Positions 17,590 to 26,725 of a stretch of 64,000 bases of DNA are shown here, piece after piece (positions within the stretch are counted from its first letter, which is position 1; each line of letters starts with the position of its first letter). Made by a program: the position numbers and the translations under genes. Origin of the DNA: Enterobacter asburiae (GTDB lineage: Bacteria; Pseudomonadota; Gammaproteobacteria; Enterobacterales; Enterobacteriaceae); assembly GCF_024599655.1 (NCBI RefSeq), contig NZ_CP102247.1:1736001-1800000 (forward strand). The letters are read 5' to 3'. The notes below the pieces were generated by a model that searched no databases, was not told the origin of the DNA, and saw only the letters and a program-made list of their open reading frames with translations.

Positions 17590-19068
17590 ATGAGCTTACG
17601 TGAAAAAACCATCAGCGGGGCGAAGTGGTCAGCGATGGCGACCATCGTCATCATTGGCCTCGGTCTGGTGCAGATGACCGTGCTGGCGCGCATTATTGAT
17701 AATCACCAGTTCGGTCTGCTGACCGTCTCGCTGGTGATTATCGCGCTGGCCGATACGCTGTCTGATTTTGGTATTGCCAACTCGATTATCCAGCGCAAAG
17801 AGATTAGCCATCTTGAGTTGACCACCCTCTACTGGCTGAACGTGGGGCTGGGGATTTTCGTGTTCGTGCTGGTGTTCCTGCTGAGCGACACCATCGCCAG
17901 CGTGCTGCATAACCCGGATCTCGCGCCGCTGATGCGCACGCTGTCGTTTGCCTTCGTGGTGATCCCGCACGGGCAGCAGTTCCGCGCGCTGATGCAGAAA
18001 GAGCTGGAGTTCAACAAGATCGGCATGATCGAGACCAGCGCCGTGCTGGCGGGCTTTACCTTCACCGTGGTGAGCGCCCATTTCTGGCCGCTGGCGATGA
18101 CGGCCATTCTGGGATACCTGGTTAACTCTTCCGTGCGCACGCTGCTGTTCGGCTACTTTGGCCGTAAGATCTACCGCCCAGGGCTGCATTTCTCTCTCGC
18201 GTCTGTCTCGTCCAACCTGCGCTTTGGCGCGTGGCTGACGGCGGACAGCATCATCAACTATGTGAATACCAACCTGTCGACGCTGGTGCTGGCGCGTATT
18301 CTTGGCGCGAGCGTGGCGGGGGGCTACAACCTGGCCTACAACGTCGCGGTGGTGCCGCCAATGAAGCTGAACCCGATAATCACCCGCGTCCTGTTCCCGG
18401 CGTTCGCCAAGATTCAGGACGACACCGAGAAGCTGCGCGTCAACTTCTACAAGCTGCTTTCCGTTGTAGGGATCATTAACTTCCCGGTGCTGCTGGGACT
18501 GATGGTGGTCTCCAGCAACTTCGTGCCGCTGGTGTTTGGTGAGAAGTGGAACGGCATCATCCCGATCCTGCAGCTGCTGTGCGTGGTGGGGCTGCTGCGC
18601 TCCGTGGGGAATCCGATTGGTTCCCTGCTGATGGCGAAAGCGCGCGTGGACATCAGCTTTAAGTTCAACGTGTTCAAAACCTTCCTGTTTATTCCGGCGA
18701 TTATCGTCGGCGGGCATATGGCGGGCGCCATCGGCGTTACGCTGGGCTTCCTGCTGGTGCAGGTAGTCAATACCGTTCTGAGCTACTTCATCATGATCAA
18801 GCCGGTGCTGGGCTCCAGCTACCGTCAGTACATCCTGAGCCTGTGGCTGCCGTTCTATCTCTCATTGCCGACCCTGGCGGTGAGCTACGGCCTGGGCATC
18901 ATTCTCAGCGGCCACCTGCCGCTGGCAGCGCTGCTGGCGGTACAGGTTGCTGCGGGGGCGCTGGCATTTGTCGTGATGATTGTGCTGTCGCGCAATGCGC
19001 TGGTGGTAGAGATGAAGCGCCAGTTTTGCCGTAATGAAAAAATGAAAACGCTGCTTCGCGCAGGCTAG
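17590..19068 (+). CDS. wzxC: WzxC, colanic acid repeat-unit flippase
   Basis: WzxC flips undecaprenyl-PP-linked colanic acid units across the inner membrane. It is a 492-residue MOP-superfamily protein with about 12-14 membrane segments, beginning MSLREKTISGAKWSAMATI, and has the E. coli length. It starts one base after the wcaJ stop codon. It is distinct from the WzxE-like flippase of the O-antigen island at 29172. Confidence 0.96.
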   Translation: MSLREKTISGAKWSAMATIVIIGLGLVQMTVLARIIDNHQFGLLTVSLVIIALADTLSDFGIANSIIQRKEISHLELTTLYWLNVGLGIFVFVLVFLLSDTIASVLHNPDLAPLMRTLSFAFVVIPHGQQFRALMQKELEFNKIGMIETSAVLAGFTFTVVSAHFWPLAMTAILGYLVNSSVRTLLFGYFGRKIYRPGLHFSLASVSSNLRFGAWLTADSIINYVNTNLSTLVLARILGASVAGGYNLAYNVAVVPPMKLNPIITRVLFPAFAKIQDDTEKLRVNFYKLLSVVGIINFPVLLGLMVVSSNFVPLVFGEKWNGIIPILQLLCVVGLLRSVGNPIGSLLMAKARVDISFKFNVFKTFLFIPAIIVGGHMAGAIGVTLGFLLVQVVNTVLSYFIMIKPVLGSSYRQYILSLWLPFYLSLPTLAVSYGLGIILSGHLPLAALLAVQVAAGALAFVVMIVLSRNALVVEMKRQFCRNEKMKTLLRAG

Positions 19069-19085
19069 TTATTTAAGAGGCCATT

Positions 19086-20366
19086 ATGAAATTATTAATT
19101 CTTGGCAACCATACCTGCGGCAACCGTGGCGACAGCGCCATCCTGCGCGGTTTACTGGATGCAATTAACACCCTTAAGCCTGAGACCGAAGTGGACGTGA
19201 TGAGCCGTTATCCGGTCAGCTCATCCTGGTTACTGAACCGCCCGGTGATGGGCGACCCGCTCTACAGCCAGATGAAACAGCATAACAACGCCGCGGGCGT
19301 GATGGGCCGCGTGAAGAAGGTGCTGCGTCGTCGCTACCAGCACCAGGTGCTGCTTTCCCGTGTGACCGATACCGGCAAGCTGCGCAATATTGCTATCGCG
19401 CAGGGCTTTACCGATTTTGTTCGTCTGCTGTCCGGCTATGACGCCATTATCCAGGTTGGCGGATCGTTCTTCGTCGATCTCTACGGCGTGCCGCAGTTTG
19501 AGCATGCGCTTTGTACGTTTATGGCGAAAAAACCGCTGTTTATGATTGGCCACAGCGTCGGGCCATTCCAGGATCCGCAGTTTAACCAGCTCGCAAACTA
19601 CGTCTTCGGCCACTGCGACGCGCTGATCCTGCGCGAGTCGGTCAGCCTCGACATGATGAAGCGCAGCGAAATTGACACCTCAAAAGTTGAGCACGGCGTG
19701 GATACCGCCTGGCTGGTGGATCATCAGGACGACAGCTTCCAGCCGAGCTACGCGGTGCAGCACTGGCTCGACGTGGCGGCGAAACAGAAAACCGTCGCCA
19801 TAACCCTGCGCGAGCTGGCGCCTTTTGATAAACGTTTAGGCACAACGCAGGCGGCGTATGAGAAAGCCTTCGCCGACGTGGTGAACCGCGTGCTGGACAG
19901 CGGTTACCAGGTGCTGGCGCTCTCAACCTGTACCGGTATCGACAGCTACAACAAAGATGACCGCATGGTGGCGCTGAACCTGCGCAGCCTGGTGAACGAT
20001 CCGTCCCGCTATCACGTGGTGATGGACGAACTGAACGACCTGGAGATGGGCAAGCTGCTTTCCGCCTGCGACCTGACCGTGGGCACGCGGCTGCACTCCG
20101 CCATTATCTCCATGAACTTTGGCACGCCGGCCATTGCCATCAACTATGAGCACAAATCAGCAGGCATCATGCATCAGCTTGGCATGCCGGAAATGGCCGT
20201 GGATATCCGTCATCTGCTGGATGGTTCGTTGGGTGCGATGGTGGGGGACACTCTGGGTCAACTGCCTGACATCAATGAACGCCTGGCCGTGGCGGTGAAA
20301 GCCGAGCGCGAGAAGGGCATTGGGATGGTGAAATCGGTACTTGACCGCGTACGGGAGGGGAAATGA
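19086..20366 (+). CDS. wcaK: WcaK, colanic acid pyruvyl transferase
   Basis: WcaK is the polysaccharide pyruvyl transferase thought to add the pyruvate ketal to the terminal galactose of colanic acid. The 426-residue protein has the family's N-terminal GNHTCGNRGDSAI motif and the C-terminal TVGTRLHSAIISMNFGTPAIAI region. It starts 17 bases after wzxC and overlaps wcaL by four bases. Confidence 0.95.
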   Translation: MKLLILGNHTCGNRGDSAILRGLLDAINTLKPETEVDVMSRYPVSSSWLLNRPVMGDPLYSQMKQHNNAAGVMGRVKKVLRRRYQHQVLLSRVTDTGKLRNIAIAQGFTDFVRLLSGYDAIIQVGGSFFVDLYGVPQFEHALCTFMAKKPLFMIGHSVGPFQDPQFNQLANYVFGHCDALILRESVSLDMMKRSEIDTSKVEHGVDTAWLVDHQDDSFQPSYAVQHWLDVAAKQKTVAITLRELAPFDKRLGTTQAAYEKAFADVVNRVLDSGYQVLALSTCTGIDSYNKDDRMVALNLRSLVNDPSRYHVVMDELNDLEMGKLLSACDLTVGTRLHSAIISMNFGTPAIAINYEHKSAGIMHQLGMPEMAVDIRHLLDGSLGAMVGDTLGQLPDINERLAVAVKAEREKGIGMVKSVLDRVREGK

Positions 20367-21583
20367 AGGTTGGTTTCTTCTTACTGAAATTTCCGCTGTC
20401 TTCTGAAACGTTTGTCCTGAACCAAATCACCGCGTTTATCGATATGGGATATGACGTGGAGATTATCGCCCTACAAAAGGGCGATACCCAAAATACCCAT
20501 GCGGCATATACCCAGTATGGGCTGGAGGCGAAAACCCGCTGGCTGCAGGATGAGCCGTCCGGGAAGCTGAGTAAGCTGCGCCACCGGGCCAGCCAGACCT
20601 TACGCGGGATCTACCGCGCGTCGACGTGGCGGGCGCTGAATGTTTCCCGCTATGGGTCCGAATCTCGCAATCTGATCCTGTCGGCCATCTGCGGGCAAAC
20701 GGCGCAGCCGTATCGTGCAGACGTGTTTATCGCCCACTTTGGCCCGGCGGGCGTCACCGCCGCGAAGCTGCGCGAGCTGGGCGTGATCGACGGTAAAATT
20801 GCGACCATCTTCCACGGTATCGACATTTCCAGCCGCGAAGTTTTAAACCACTACACGCCGGAGTATCAGCAGCTTTTCCGCCGAGGCGACATGATGCTGC
20901 CGATCAGCGACCTGTGGGCCGGACGCCTGAAAAACATGGGCTGCCCGGGAGAAAAAATTGCCGTTTCGCGAATGGGCGTGGATTTAACGCGCTTCACTCG
21001 GCGTCCTGTAAAGGTGCCGGGAAAGCCGCTGCAGATCATCTCCGTTGCTCGTCTGACCGAGAAGAAAGGCCTCCATGTGGCCATTGAAGCCTGCCGCCAG
21101 CTGAAAGCGCGCGGGGTGGATTTCCACTATCGCATTCTCGGCATTGGGCCGTGGGAGCGTCGTCTGCGCACGCTTATCGAACAGTATCAGCTGGAAGATG
21201 TCGTAGAGATGCCGGGCTTCAAGCCGAGCCACGAGGTCAAGGCCATGCTCGATGAGGCGGATGTGTTTCTGCTGCCCTCGGTGACGGGCGCCGATGGCGA
21301 TATGGAAGGCATTCCGGTGGCGTTGATGGAGGCGATGGCCGTAGGTATTCCTGTGGTATCAACCCTGCACAGTGGGATCCCGGAGCTGATTAAGTCTGAC
21401 CATTCCGGCTGGCTGGTGCCGGAGAATAACGCAATGGCCCTTGCGGACCGATTAGCTGCCTTCAGCGACATCGACCAGCAGGCGCTGGAGCCCGTGCTCC
21501 ATAATGCCCGACAAAAAGTGGAAGCCGATTTTAACCAGCAGGTGATTAACCGCCAGTTAGCGAGCCTGCTGCAAACGTTGTAA
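20363..21583 (+). CDS. wcaL: WcaL, colanic acid family 4 glycosyltransferase
   Basis: WcaL is a GT-B family 4 glycosyltransferase of 406 residues, reported to act late in colanic acid side-chain assembly as a galactosyltransferase. The donor domain has ISVARLTEKKGLHVAIEA and the EX7E motif in EGIPVALMEAMAVGIPVV. It overlaps wcaK by four bases, and wcaM follows after 12 bases. Confidence 0.95.
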   Translation: MKVGFFLLKFPLSSETFVLNQITAFIDMGYDVEIIALQKGDTQNTHAAYTQYGLEAKTRWLQDEPSGKLSKLRHRASQTLRGIYRASTWRALNVSRYGSESRNLILSAICGQTAQPYRADVFIAHFGPAGVTAAKLRELGVIDGKIATIFHGIDISSREVLNHYTPEYQQLFRRGDMMLPISDLWAGRLKNMGCPGEKIAVSRMGVDLTRFTRRPVKVPGKPLQIISVARLTEKKGLHVAIEACRQLKARGVDFHYRILGIGPWERRLRTLIEQYQLEDVVEMPGFKPSHEVKAMLDEADVFLLPSVTGADGDMEGIPVALMEAMAVGIPVVSTLHSGIPELIKSDHSGWLVPENNAMALADRLAAFSDIDQQALEPVLHNARQKVEADFNQQVINRQLASLLQTL

Positions 21584-21595
21584 CGCCGAGGATGT

Positions 21596-22993
21596 ATGCT
21601 GAAAAAGATTACCCGACGCACCTTTGTCTCTTCTTTGTCCGTTCTGGCGGCCACGCCGCTGCTGTCGTCACGCATTGCGCGGGCGGCAGCCGGAAGAACG
21701 GTCTCTGTTAATCAGTACAATAATAACGACTGGATCGCCGCCTTTAAGCAGGCGTTTAATGACGGCGACACCGTCGTTGTCCCTGCCGGGCTTACCTGCG
21801 AAAACATCAATACGGGCATTTTCATTCCCGATGGTAAAACGCTGCTGATCCGCGGGGCGTTAACCGGCAACGGGCGCGGCCGCTTTGTTCTGCAGGAAGG
21901 CAGCAAAGTAATAGGCGAAGGTGCTGGTCGCACGGAGAACATTACGCTCGACGTTCGCGGCTCTGACTGCGTCATCAAAGGGCTGGCCATGAGCGGTTTT
22001 GGCCCGGTGACGCAGATCTACATCGGCGGCAAGAAACCGAGCGTGATGCGCAATTTGCTGATTGATAACATCAGCGTAAGCCAGGCCAACTACGCCATCC
22101 TGCGCCAGGGTTTCCACAATCAGGTGGATGGCGCCCGCATCACCAACAGCAAATTTAGCCATCTGCAGGGGGATGCGATCGAGTGGAACGTCGCCATCAA
22201 CGATCGCAATATCCTGATCTCCGATCATGTCATCGACAACATCAACTGCACCAACGGCAAGATCAACTGGGGCATCGGCATTGGCCTCGCCGGCAGCACC
22301 TACGATAACGACTATCCGGAGAAGCAAACCGTCAAGAACTTCGTGGTGGCCAACATCACCGGCAGCAACTGTCGCCAGTTAGTGCATGTTGAAAACGGTA
22401 AGCATTTTGTTATCCGCAATATTAAGGCCAAAAATATTACTCCCGACTTCAGTAAAAAGGCGGGAATTGATAACGCCACGGTGGCTATTTATGGCTGTGA
22501 TAATTTCATTATTGATAATGTCGATATGGTTGACAGTGCCGGAATGTTAATCGGCTATGGGGTGATAAAAGGCGATTATTTGTCCATCCCGCAGAACTTT
22601 AAGCTCAATAATATCCACCTCGATAATCGCCAGCTTGCGTATAAATTGCGCGGAATACAGATTTCATCCGGTAACGCCACCTCGTTTGTGGCGATAACCA
22701 ACGTGGAAATGCAGCGTGCAACGCTGGAATTACACAACAAGCCGCAACATCTTTTCTTACGCAACATCAATGTGATGCAGGAAGCCGCTGTGGGGCCTGC
22801 CCTGAAGATTAACTTCGACCTGCGCAAGGATGTGCGGGGTAAATTCATGGCGAAAGACGAGACCCTGCTGTCGCTGGCGAACATAAAAGCTGTGAATGAG
22901 AAGGGGCAGAGTTCGGTGGATATTGACAGGGTCGACCAGCAGGTGGTGAATGCGGAAAGGCTGAACTTTGCGCTTCCTTCCTTCAGAAAGTAA
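21596..22993 (+). CDS. wcaM: WcaM, Tat-exported beta-helix protein of colanic acid locus
   Basis: WcaM is the last gene of the colanic acid operon; its biochemical role is not established. The 465-residue product has an N-terminal twin-arginine signal (TRRTFVSSL near residue 6, then a hydrophobic stretch to ARAAA). The rest looks like a parallel right-handed beta-helix of the pectate-lyase fold, with repeated DNI/N-rich turns. A periplasmic role in polymer modification or handling is a reasonable inference. Confidence 0.93.
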   Translation: MLKKITRRTFVSSLSVLAATPLLSSRIARAAAGRTVSVNQYNNNDWIAAFKQAFNDGDTVVVPAGLTCENINTGIFIPDGKTLLIRGALTGNGRGRFVLQEGSKVIGEGAGRTENITLDVRGSDCVIKGLAMSGFGPVTQIYIGGKKPSVMRNLLIDNISVSQANYAILRQGFHNQVDGARITNSKFSHLQGDAIEWNVAINDRNILISDHVIDNINCTNGKINWGIGIGLAGSTYDNDYPEKQTVKNFVVANITGSNCRQLVHVENGKHFVIRNIKAKNITPDFSKKAGIDNATVAIYGCDNFIIDNVDMVDSAGMLIGYGVIKGDYLSIPQNFKLNNIHLDNRQLAYKLRGIQISSGNATSFVAITNVEMQRATLELHNKPQHLFLRNINVMQEAAVGPALKINFDLRKDVRGKFMAKDETLLSLANIKAVNEKGQSSVDIDRVDQQVVNAERLNFALPSFRK

Positions 22994-23175
22994 GTCTTGA
23001 CGTCACATCTCATTGAGTGCGCGGTAACTCCTAAAATTTGTTACTGAACTCAGCGATTTTAGGGTTTATAATCCGTGCCACATTTTCGTCAGTTGTGTCT
23101 TATCATTAGCGATACCTCAGGGAATACAGTGATTACCGGAGGTTTGCCAAACACACATAACGCACTGAGTGGTTT

Positions 23176-24171
23176 ATGAACGATAAAGTTTTGTTTATTG
23201 GCGCGTCCGGTTTCGTTGGGACTCGTTTGATCGAGATTTCTAAGGCTGAGTTTGATGTCACCAACTTCGACAAACAGCAAAGCCATTTCTACCCTGACAT
23301 TACTGTTTCCGGGGATGTGCGCAATCAGGAGCAACTCGATCACGCTCTTGCCGGTTTCGACACGGTGGTATTACTCGCTGCCGAGCATCGTGATGATGTT
23401 AGCCCAACCTCGCTCTACTATGATGTAAACGTTCAGGGGACACGTAACGTACTGGCAGCTATGGAAAAAAATAATGTTAAGAACATTATTTTTACCAGCT
23501 CAGTTGCCGTTTATGGTCTCAATAAAGTCAATCCTGATGAATCCCACCCGCACGATCCTTTTAACCACTATGGTAAAAGTAAGTGGCAGGCGGAAGAGGT
23601 ACTGCGCGAATGGTTCAACAAAGCTCCAGAAGAGCGATCTCTGACAATTGTTCGCCCAACGGTCATTTTTGGTGAACGCAATCGAGGCAATGTCTTCAAT
23701 CTTCTTAAGCAAATTGCGGGTGGAAAATTCGCAATGGTAGGTGCCGGAACTAACTATAAGTCTATGGCTTATGTCGGTAATATTGTTGAGTTTATCAAAT
23801 TCCGATTGAGCAACGTCAAACCTGGCTACGACGTATACAACTATGTCGATAAACCCGATCTGAATATGAATCAGCTGGTTGCCGAGGTAGAAAAGAGCCT
23901 TAGCAAAAAAATCCCATCAGTTCATCTCCCTTACCCTTTAGGGATGCTTGGAGGTTATTGCTTTGATATTCTTAGCAAAGTTACCGGAAAGAAGTATGCG
24001 ATAAGTTCCGTACGTGTCAAAAAATTCTGTGCCACCACTCAGTTTGATGCCACGAAAGTGCACACCTCAGGTTTTAAAGCGCCTTATACCTTATCTCAAG
24101 GGCTGGACCGTACGTTGAAGTATGAGTTCGTTCATGAGAAGAAAGATGACATCACGTTCGTTTCTGAGTAA
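23176..24171 (+). CDS. gnu: Undecaprenyl-PP-GlcNAc 4-epimerase (Gnu)
   Basis: This 331-residue SDR protein closely resembles E. coli O157 Z3206 (Gnu), which epimerises GlcNAc-PP-undecaprenol to GalNAc-PP-undecaprenol at the membrane. That provides a GalNAc primer for O-antigen units after WecA has acted. The N-terminal NAD-binding motif is GASGFVG (residues 9-15), with a Ser-Ser-x-Val and YGKSK catalytic set. It lies between wcaM and galF, the same place as in GalNAc-initiated E. coli serotypes. An older name, gne, is confusing because UDP-GlcNAc epimerases also bear it. Confidence 0.88.
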   Translation: MNDKVLFIGASGFVGTRLIEISKAEFDVTNFDKQQSHFYPDITVSGDVRNQEQLDHALAGFDTVVLLAAEHRDDVSPTSLYYDVNVQGTRNVLAAMEKNNVKNIIFTSSVAVYGLNKVNPDESHPHDPFNHYGKSKWQAEEVLREWFNKAPEERSLTIVRPTVIFGERNRGNVFNLLKQIAGGKFAMVGAGTNYKSMAYVGNIVEFIKFRLSNVKPGYDVYNYVDKPDLNMNQLVAEVEKSLSKKIPSVHLPYPLGMLGGYCFDILSKVTGKKYAISSVRVKKFCATTQFDATKVHTSGFKAPYTLSQGLDRTLKYEFVHEKKDDITFVSE

Positions 24172-24386
24172 TGACTTAGAATCTGGGATTTGTCGGAAAC
24201 AGACTCTGCGTCTCCTTTATTGATATGGTTTCCGACGATTCTGGGTCACACTCATAGCGTAATGAGCTTAAGTTATGAGAGTTCTGGACTAAACGTGATT
24301 TGCATTCGACGTAGTAGACTTTCTTCATCAGGCATTTTTCCTGACACGGTTTATACTTCGTCAACCATTTTAAGGTGGAAGAGATA
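24172..24386 (+). other. gnu-galF intergenic region with inverted repeat
   Basis: No gene is seen. TCGGAAAC (24193-24200) and GTTTCCGA (24228-24235) form an exact 8-bp inverted repeat with a 27-base loop, not followed by a T run. A small TCAGG/CCTGA repeat lies at about 24327-24343. The galF promoter should lie in this stretch, but I cannot identify its -35 and -10 elements with confidence. Confidence 0.5.
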
Positions 24387-25286
24387 ATGATCAATTTGAA
24401 AGCAGTCATTCCGGTAGCAGGTTTGGGCATGCATATGCTGCCAGCCACAAAAGCCATTCCTAAAGAGATGCTGCCGATTGTCGACAAGCCAATGATTCAG
24501 TACATTGTCGACGAGATTGTTGCTGCAGGGATCAAAGAAATCGTTCTGGTTACGCACTCGTCCAAGAACGCGGTAGAAAACCACTTCGACACCTCTTACG
24601 AACTCGAAGCGTTGCTTGAGCAGCGCGTTAAGCGCCAGCTGCTGGCGGAAGTACAGTCAATCTGTCCGCCGGGCGTGACCATTATGAACGTGCGCCAGGC
24701 GCAGCCGCTGGGTCTTGGCCACTCGATTTTGTGTGCCCGTCCGGTTGTGGGTGATAATCCATTCATCGTTGTGCTGCCGGATATTATTATTGATACCGCT
24801 TCTGCCGATCCGCTGCGTTACAACCTGGCGGCAATGGTGGCACGTTTCAATGAAACGGGTCGTAGCCAGGTGTTGGCGAAACGCATGAAAGGCGATCTCT
24901 CCGAGTACTCCGTTATTCAGACTAAAGAGCCGCTGGAGACGGAAGGGCAGGTGAGCCGCATCGTTGAGTTCATTGAAAAACCGGATCAGCCACAGACGCT
25001 TGATTCGGACCTGATGGCGGTTGGTCGTTATGTTCTGAACGCAGATATCTGGGCGGAACTTGAAAAAACCGAGCCAGGCGCCTGGGACCGTATTCAACTG
25101 ACCGACGCGATTGCCGAGCTAGCGAAGAAGCAGTCCGTGGACGCCATGCTGATGACCGGCGATAGCTATGACTGCGGTAAGAAAATGGGGTATATGCAGG
25201 CGTTCGTGAACTATGGGCTGCGTAACCTGAAAGAAGGGGCGAAGTTCAGAAGCCGTATTGAAAAGTTGCTGGCTAATAACGACTGA
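24387..25286 (+). CDS. galF: GalF, GalU-like UTP-glucose-1-phosphate uridylyltransferase
   Basis: GalF is a poorly active homologue of GalU that modulates UDP-glucose levels and marks the left end of enterobacterial O-antigen loci. The ATG at 24387 gives 299 residues starting MINLKAVIPVAGLGMHMLPA; the ATG four codons earlier is less likely. The GMHM in place of GTRM in the nucleotide-binding loop is the mark that separates GalF from GalU. A strong terminator follows. Confidence 0.95.
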   Translation: MINLKAVIPVAGLGMHMLPATKAIPKEMLPIVDKPMIQYIVDEIVAAGIKEIVLVTHSSKNAVENHFDTSYELEALLEQRVKRQLLAEVQSICPPGVTIMNVRQAQPLGLGHSILCARPVVGDNPFIVVLPDIIIDTASADPLRYNLAAMVARFNETGRSQVLAKRMKGDLSEYSVIQTKEPLETEGQVSRIVEFIEKPDQPQTLDSDLMAVGRYVLNADIWAELEKTEPGAWDRIQLTDAIAELAKKQSVDAMLMTGDSYDCGKKMGYMQAFVNYGLRNLKEGAKFRSRIEKLLANND

Positions 25287-25310
25287 TATTCCTGCCACGG
25301 CTTGAACCAG

Positions 25311-25366
25311 CGGCAGTCATCATTAAGGTGTGTTGAAGCATATCCATAATGATGACTGCCGTTTTT
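25311..25366 (+). terminator. Rho-independent terminator after galF
   Basis: CGGCAGTCATCATTA (25311-25325) pairs exactly with TAATGATGACTGCCG (25347-25361). Five T residues follow. The 15-bp stem and 21-base loop separate galF from the O-antigen promoter. Confidence 0.85.
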
Positions 25367-25639
25367 CGTTATTAATACTAATGATAACATTGAGTTATCT
25401 GATTCAAGCCTGAGCAGGTTTGTAGCGATTTGTGCTTGTTTCTAAGGTCGTTTAGGACGACAATTAACGCCAGTTTTTGTCTGTATCCAGACAAGAAAAA
25501 TCATTTAATCAAACACCGCTCAGTACACTGGTAGCTGTTAAGCCAGGGGCGGTAGCGTGCTCAATTTCTGAAACGTTTCTAAATGGTCAGGTTTCAGAGC
25601 GTCAGTATCCAGACATTTCCAACAGACGGAACAGATAAC
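25367..25639 (+). promoter_or_regulatory. O-antigen operon promoter and leader region
   Basis: Between the galF terminator and the GTG start of rmlB there is no convincing gene. The stretch carries the JUMPstart/ops element at 25521-25559. The promoter should lie within about 25380-25500, where AT-rich hexamers are plentiful, but no single -35/-10 pair stands out. The ORF reading upstream of rmlB from 25583 is leader sequence. Confidence 0.65.
25521..25559 (+). promoter_or_regulatory. JUMPstart element with ops site (O-antigen)
   Basis: A near-canonical 39-bp JUMPstart begins CAGTACACTGGTAGCTGTTA and ends with the ops core GGCGGTAGCGTG at 25548-25559. It marks RfaH-dependent transcription of the O-antigen operon. 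It is better conserved than the copy upstream of wza. Confidence 0.93.
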
Positions 25640-26725
25640 GTGAAAATTCTTGTGACGGGCGGTGCCGGCTTTATCGGCTCAGCAGTTGTACGACATATTA
25701 TTAAAAATACCCAGGACGACGTCGTCAATGTGGATAAGCTGACCTATGCCGGTAATCTTGAGTCGCTTAGTGAAGTCAGCGAAAGCGACCGCTATGCCTT
25801 TGAACATGCAGATATTTGCGACAAAGACGCTATGGATCGCATTTTCGCAAAACACAAGCCTGATGCGGTGATGCACCTGGCAGCTGAAAGTCACGTCGAT
25901 CGTTCAATTACCGGCCCGGCTGCGTTTATCGAAACCAATATCGTCGGCACCTATGTGCTTCTGGAAGCCGCTCGAGCGTACTGGTCTACGTTGGATGAGC
26001 AGGCGAAGAAAACGTTTCGTTTCCATCACATCTCTACCGACGAAGTGTATGGTGATTTACCGCATCCTGATGAACATCCGGAATCAACTGAGCTGCCACT
26101 CTTCACAGAAACCACCGCGTATGCACCAAGCAGCCCGTATTCAGCGTCGAAAGCCTCCAGTGACCATCTCGTGCGTGCCTGGCTTCGTACCTACGGTTTC
26201 CCGACTATCGTCACCAACTGTTCGAATAACTACGGCCCGTACCATTTCCCGGAAAAACTGATCCCGTTGGTTATTCTGAATGCGCTGGAAGGTAAAGCTC
26301 TGCCAATTTACGGTAAAGGCGATCAAATCCGTGACTGGCTGTATGTAGAAGATCATGCGCGTGCACTCTACACCGTTGTCACTCAAGGGAAACCGGGTGA
26401 AACGTACAACATTGGCGGCCATAACGAGAAGCAGAACCTGGACGTGGTCCATACGATTTGCGATCTGTTGGATGAAATTGTACCTAAAGGGACATCTTAC
26501 CGCAGTCAGATCCGTTATGTAGCTGATCGCCCAGGCCATGACAGAAGATATGCAATCGATGCGCACAAAATAGCTGAAGAATTAGGCTGGAAACCACAAG
26601 AGACTTTTTACAGTGGCATTCGTAAAACGGTTGAATGGTATCTCAATAATCAAGGGTGGATTAATAATGTGAAAAGTGGTGCTTACACATCTTGGTTATC
26701 AAAACAATATGGAGATAATGAATGA
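25640..26725 (+). CDS. rmlB: dTDP-glucose 4,6-dehydratase
   Basis: RmlB converts dTDP-D-glucose to dTDP-4-keto-6-deoxy-D-glucose. The GTG at 25640 gives 361 residues beginning with the KILVTGGAGFIGSAVV motif, the usual E. coli start; the frame open to 25583 adds 19 unconserved residues. A Thr-Asp-Glu catalytic set (STDEVYGD) and YSASK (YxxxK) are present. Here it feeds FdtA/FdtB rather than rhamnose, since no rmlC or rmlD is present. Base composition shifts to AT-rich in its last 100 bases or so. Confidence 0.95.
   Translation: MKILVTGGAGFIGSAVVRHIIKNTQDDVVNVDKLTYAGNLESLSEVSESDRYAFEHADICDKDAMDRIFAKHKPDAVMHLAAESHVDRSITGPAAFIETNIVGTYVLLEAARAYWSTLDEQAKKTFRFHHISTDEVYGDLPHPDEHPESTELPLFTETTAYAPSSPYSASKASSDHLVRAWLRTYGFPTIVTNCSNNYGPYHFPEKLIPLVILNALEGKALPIYGKGDQIRDWLYVEDHARALYTVVTQGKPGETYNIGGHNEKQNLDVVHTICDLLDEIVPKGTSYRSQIRYVADRPGHDRRYAIDAHKIAEELGWKPQETFYSGIRKTVEWYLNNQGWINNVKSGAYTSWLSKQYGDNE

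Noticed and set aside
17629..18717. Antisense open frame opposite wzxC
   Set aside because: Low-complexity His/Gln/Arg composition typical of the reverse strand of a GC-rich membrane protein gene.
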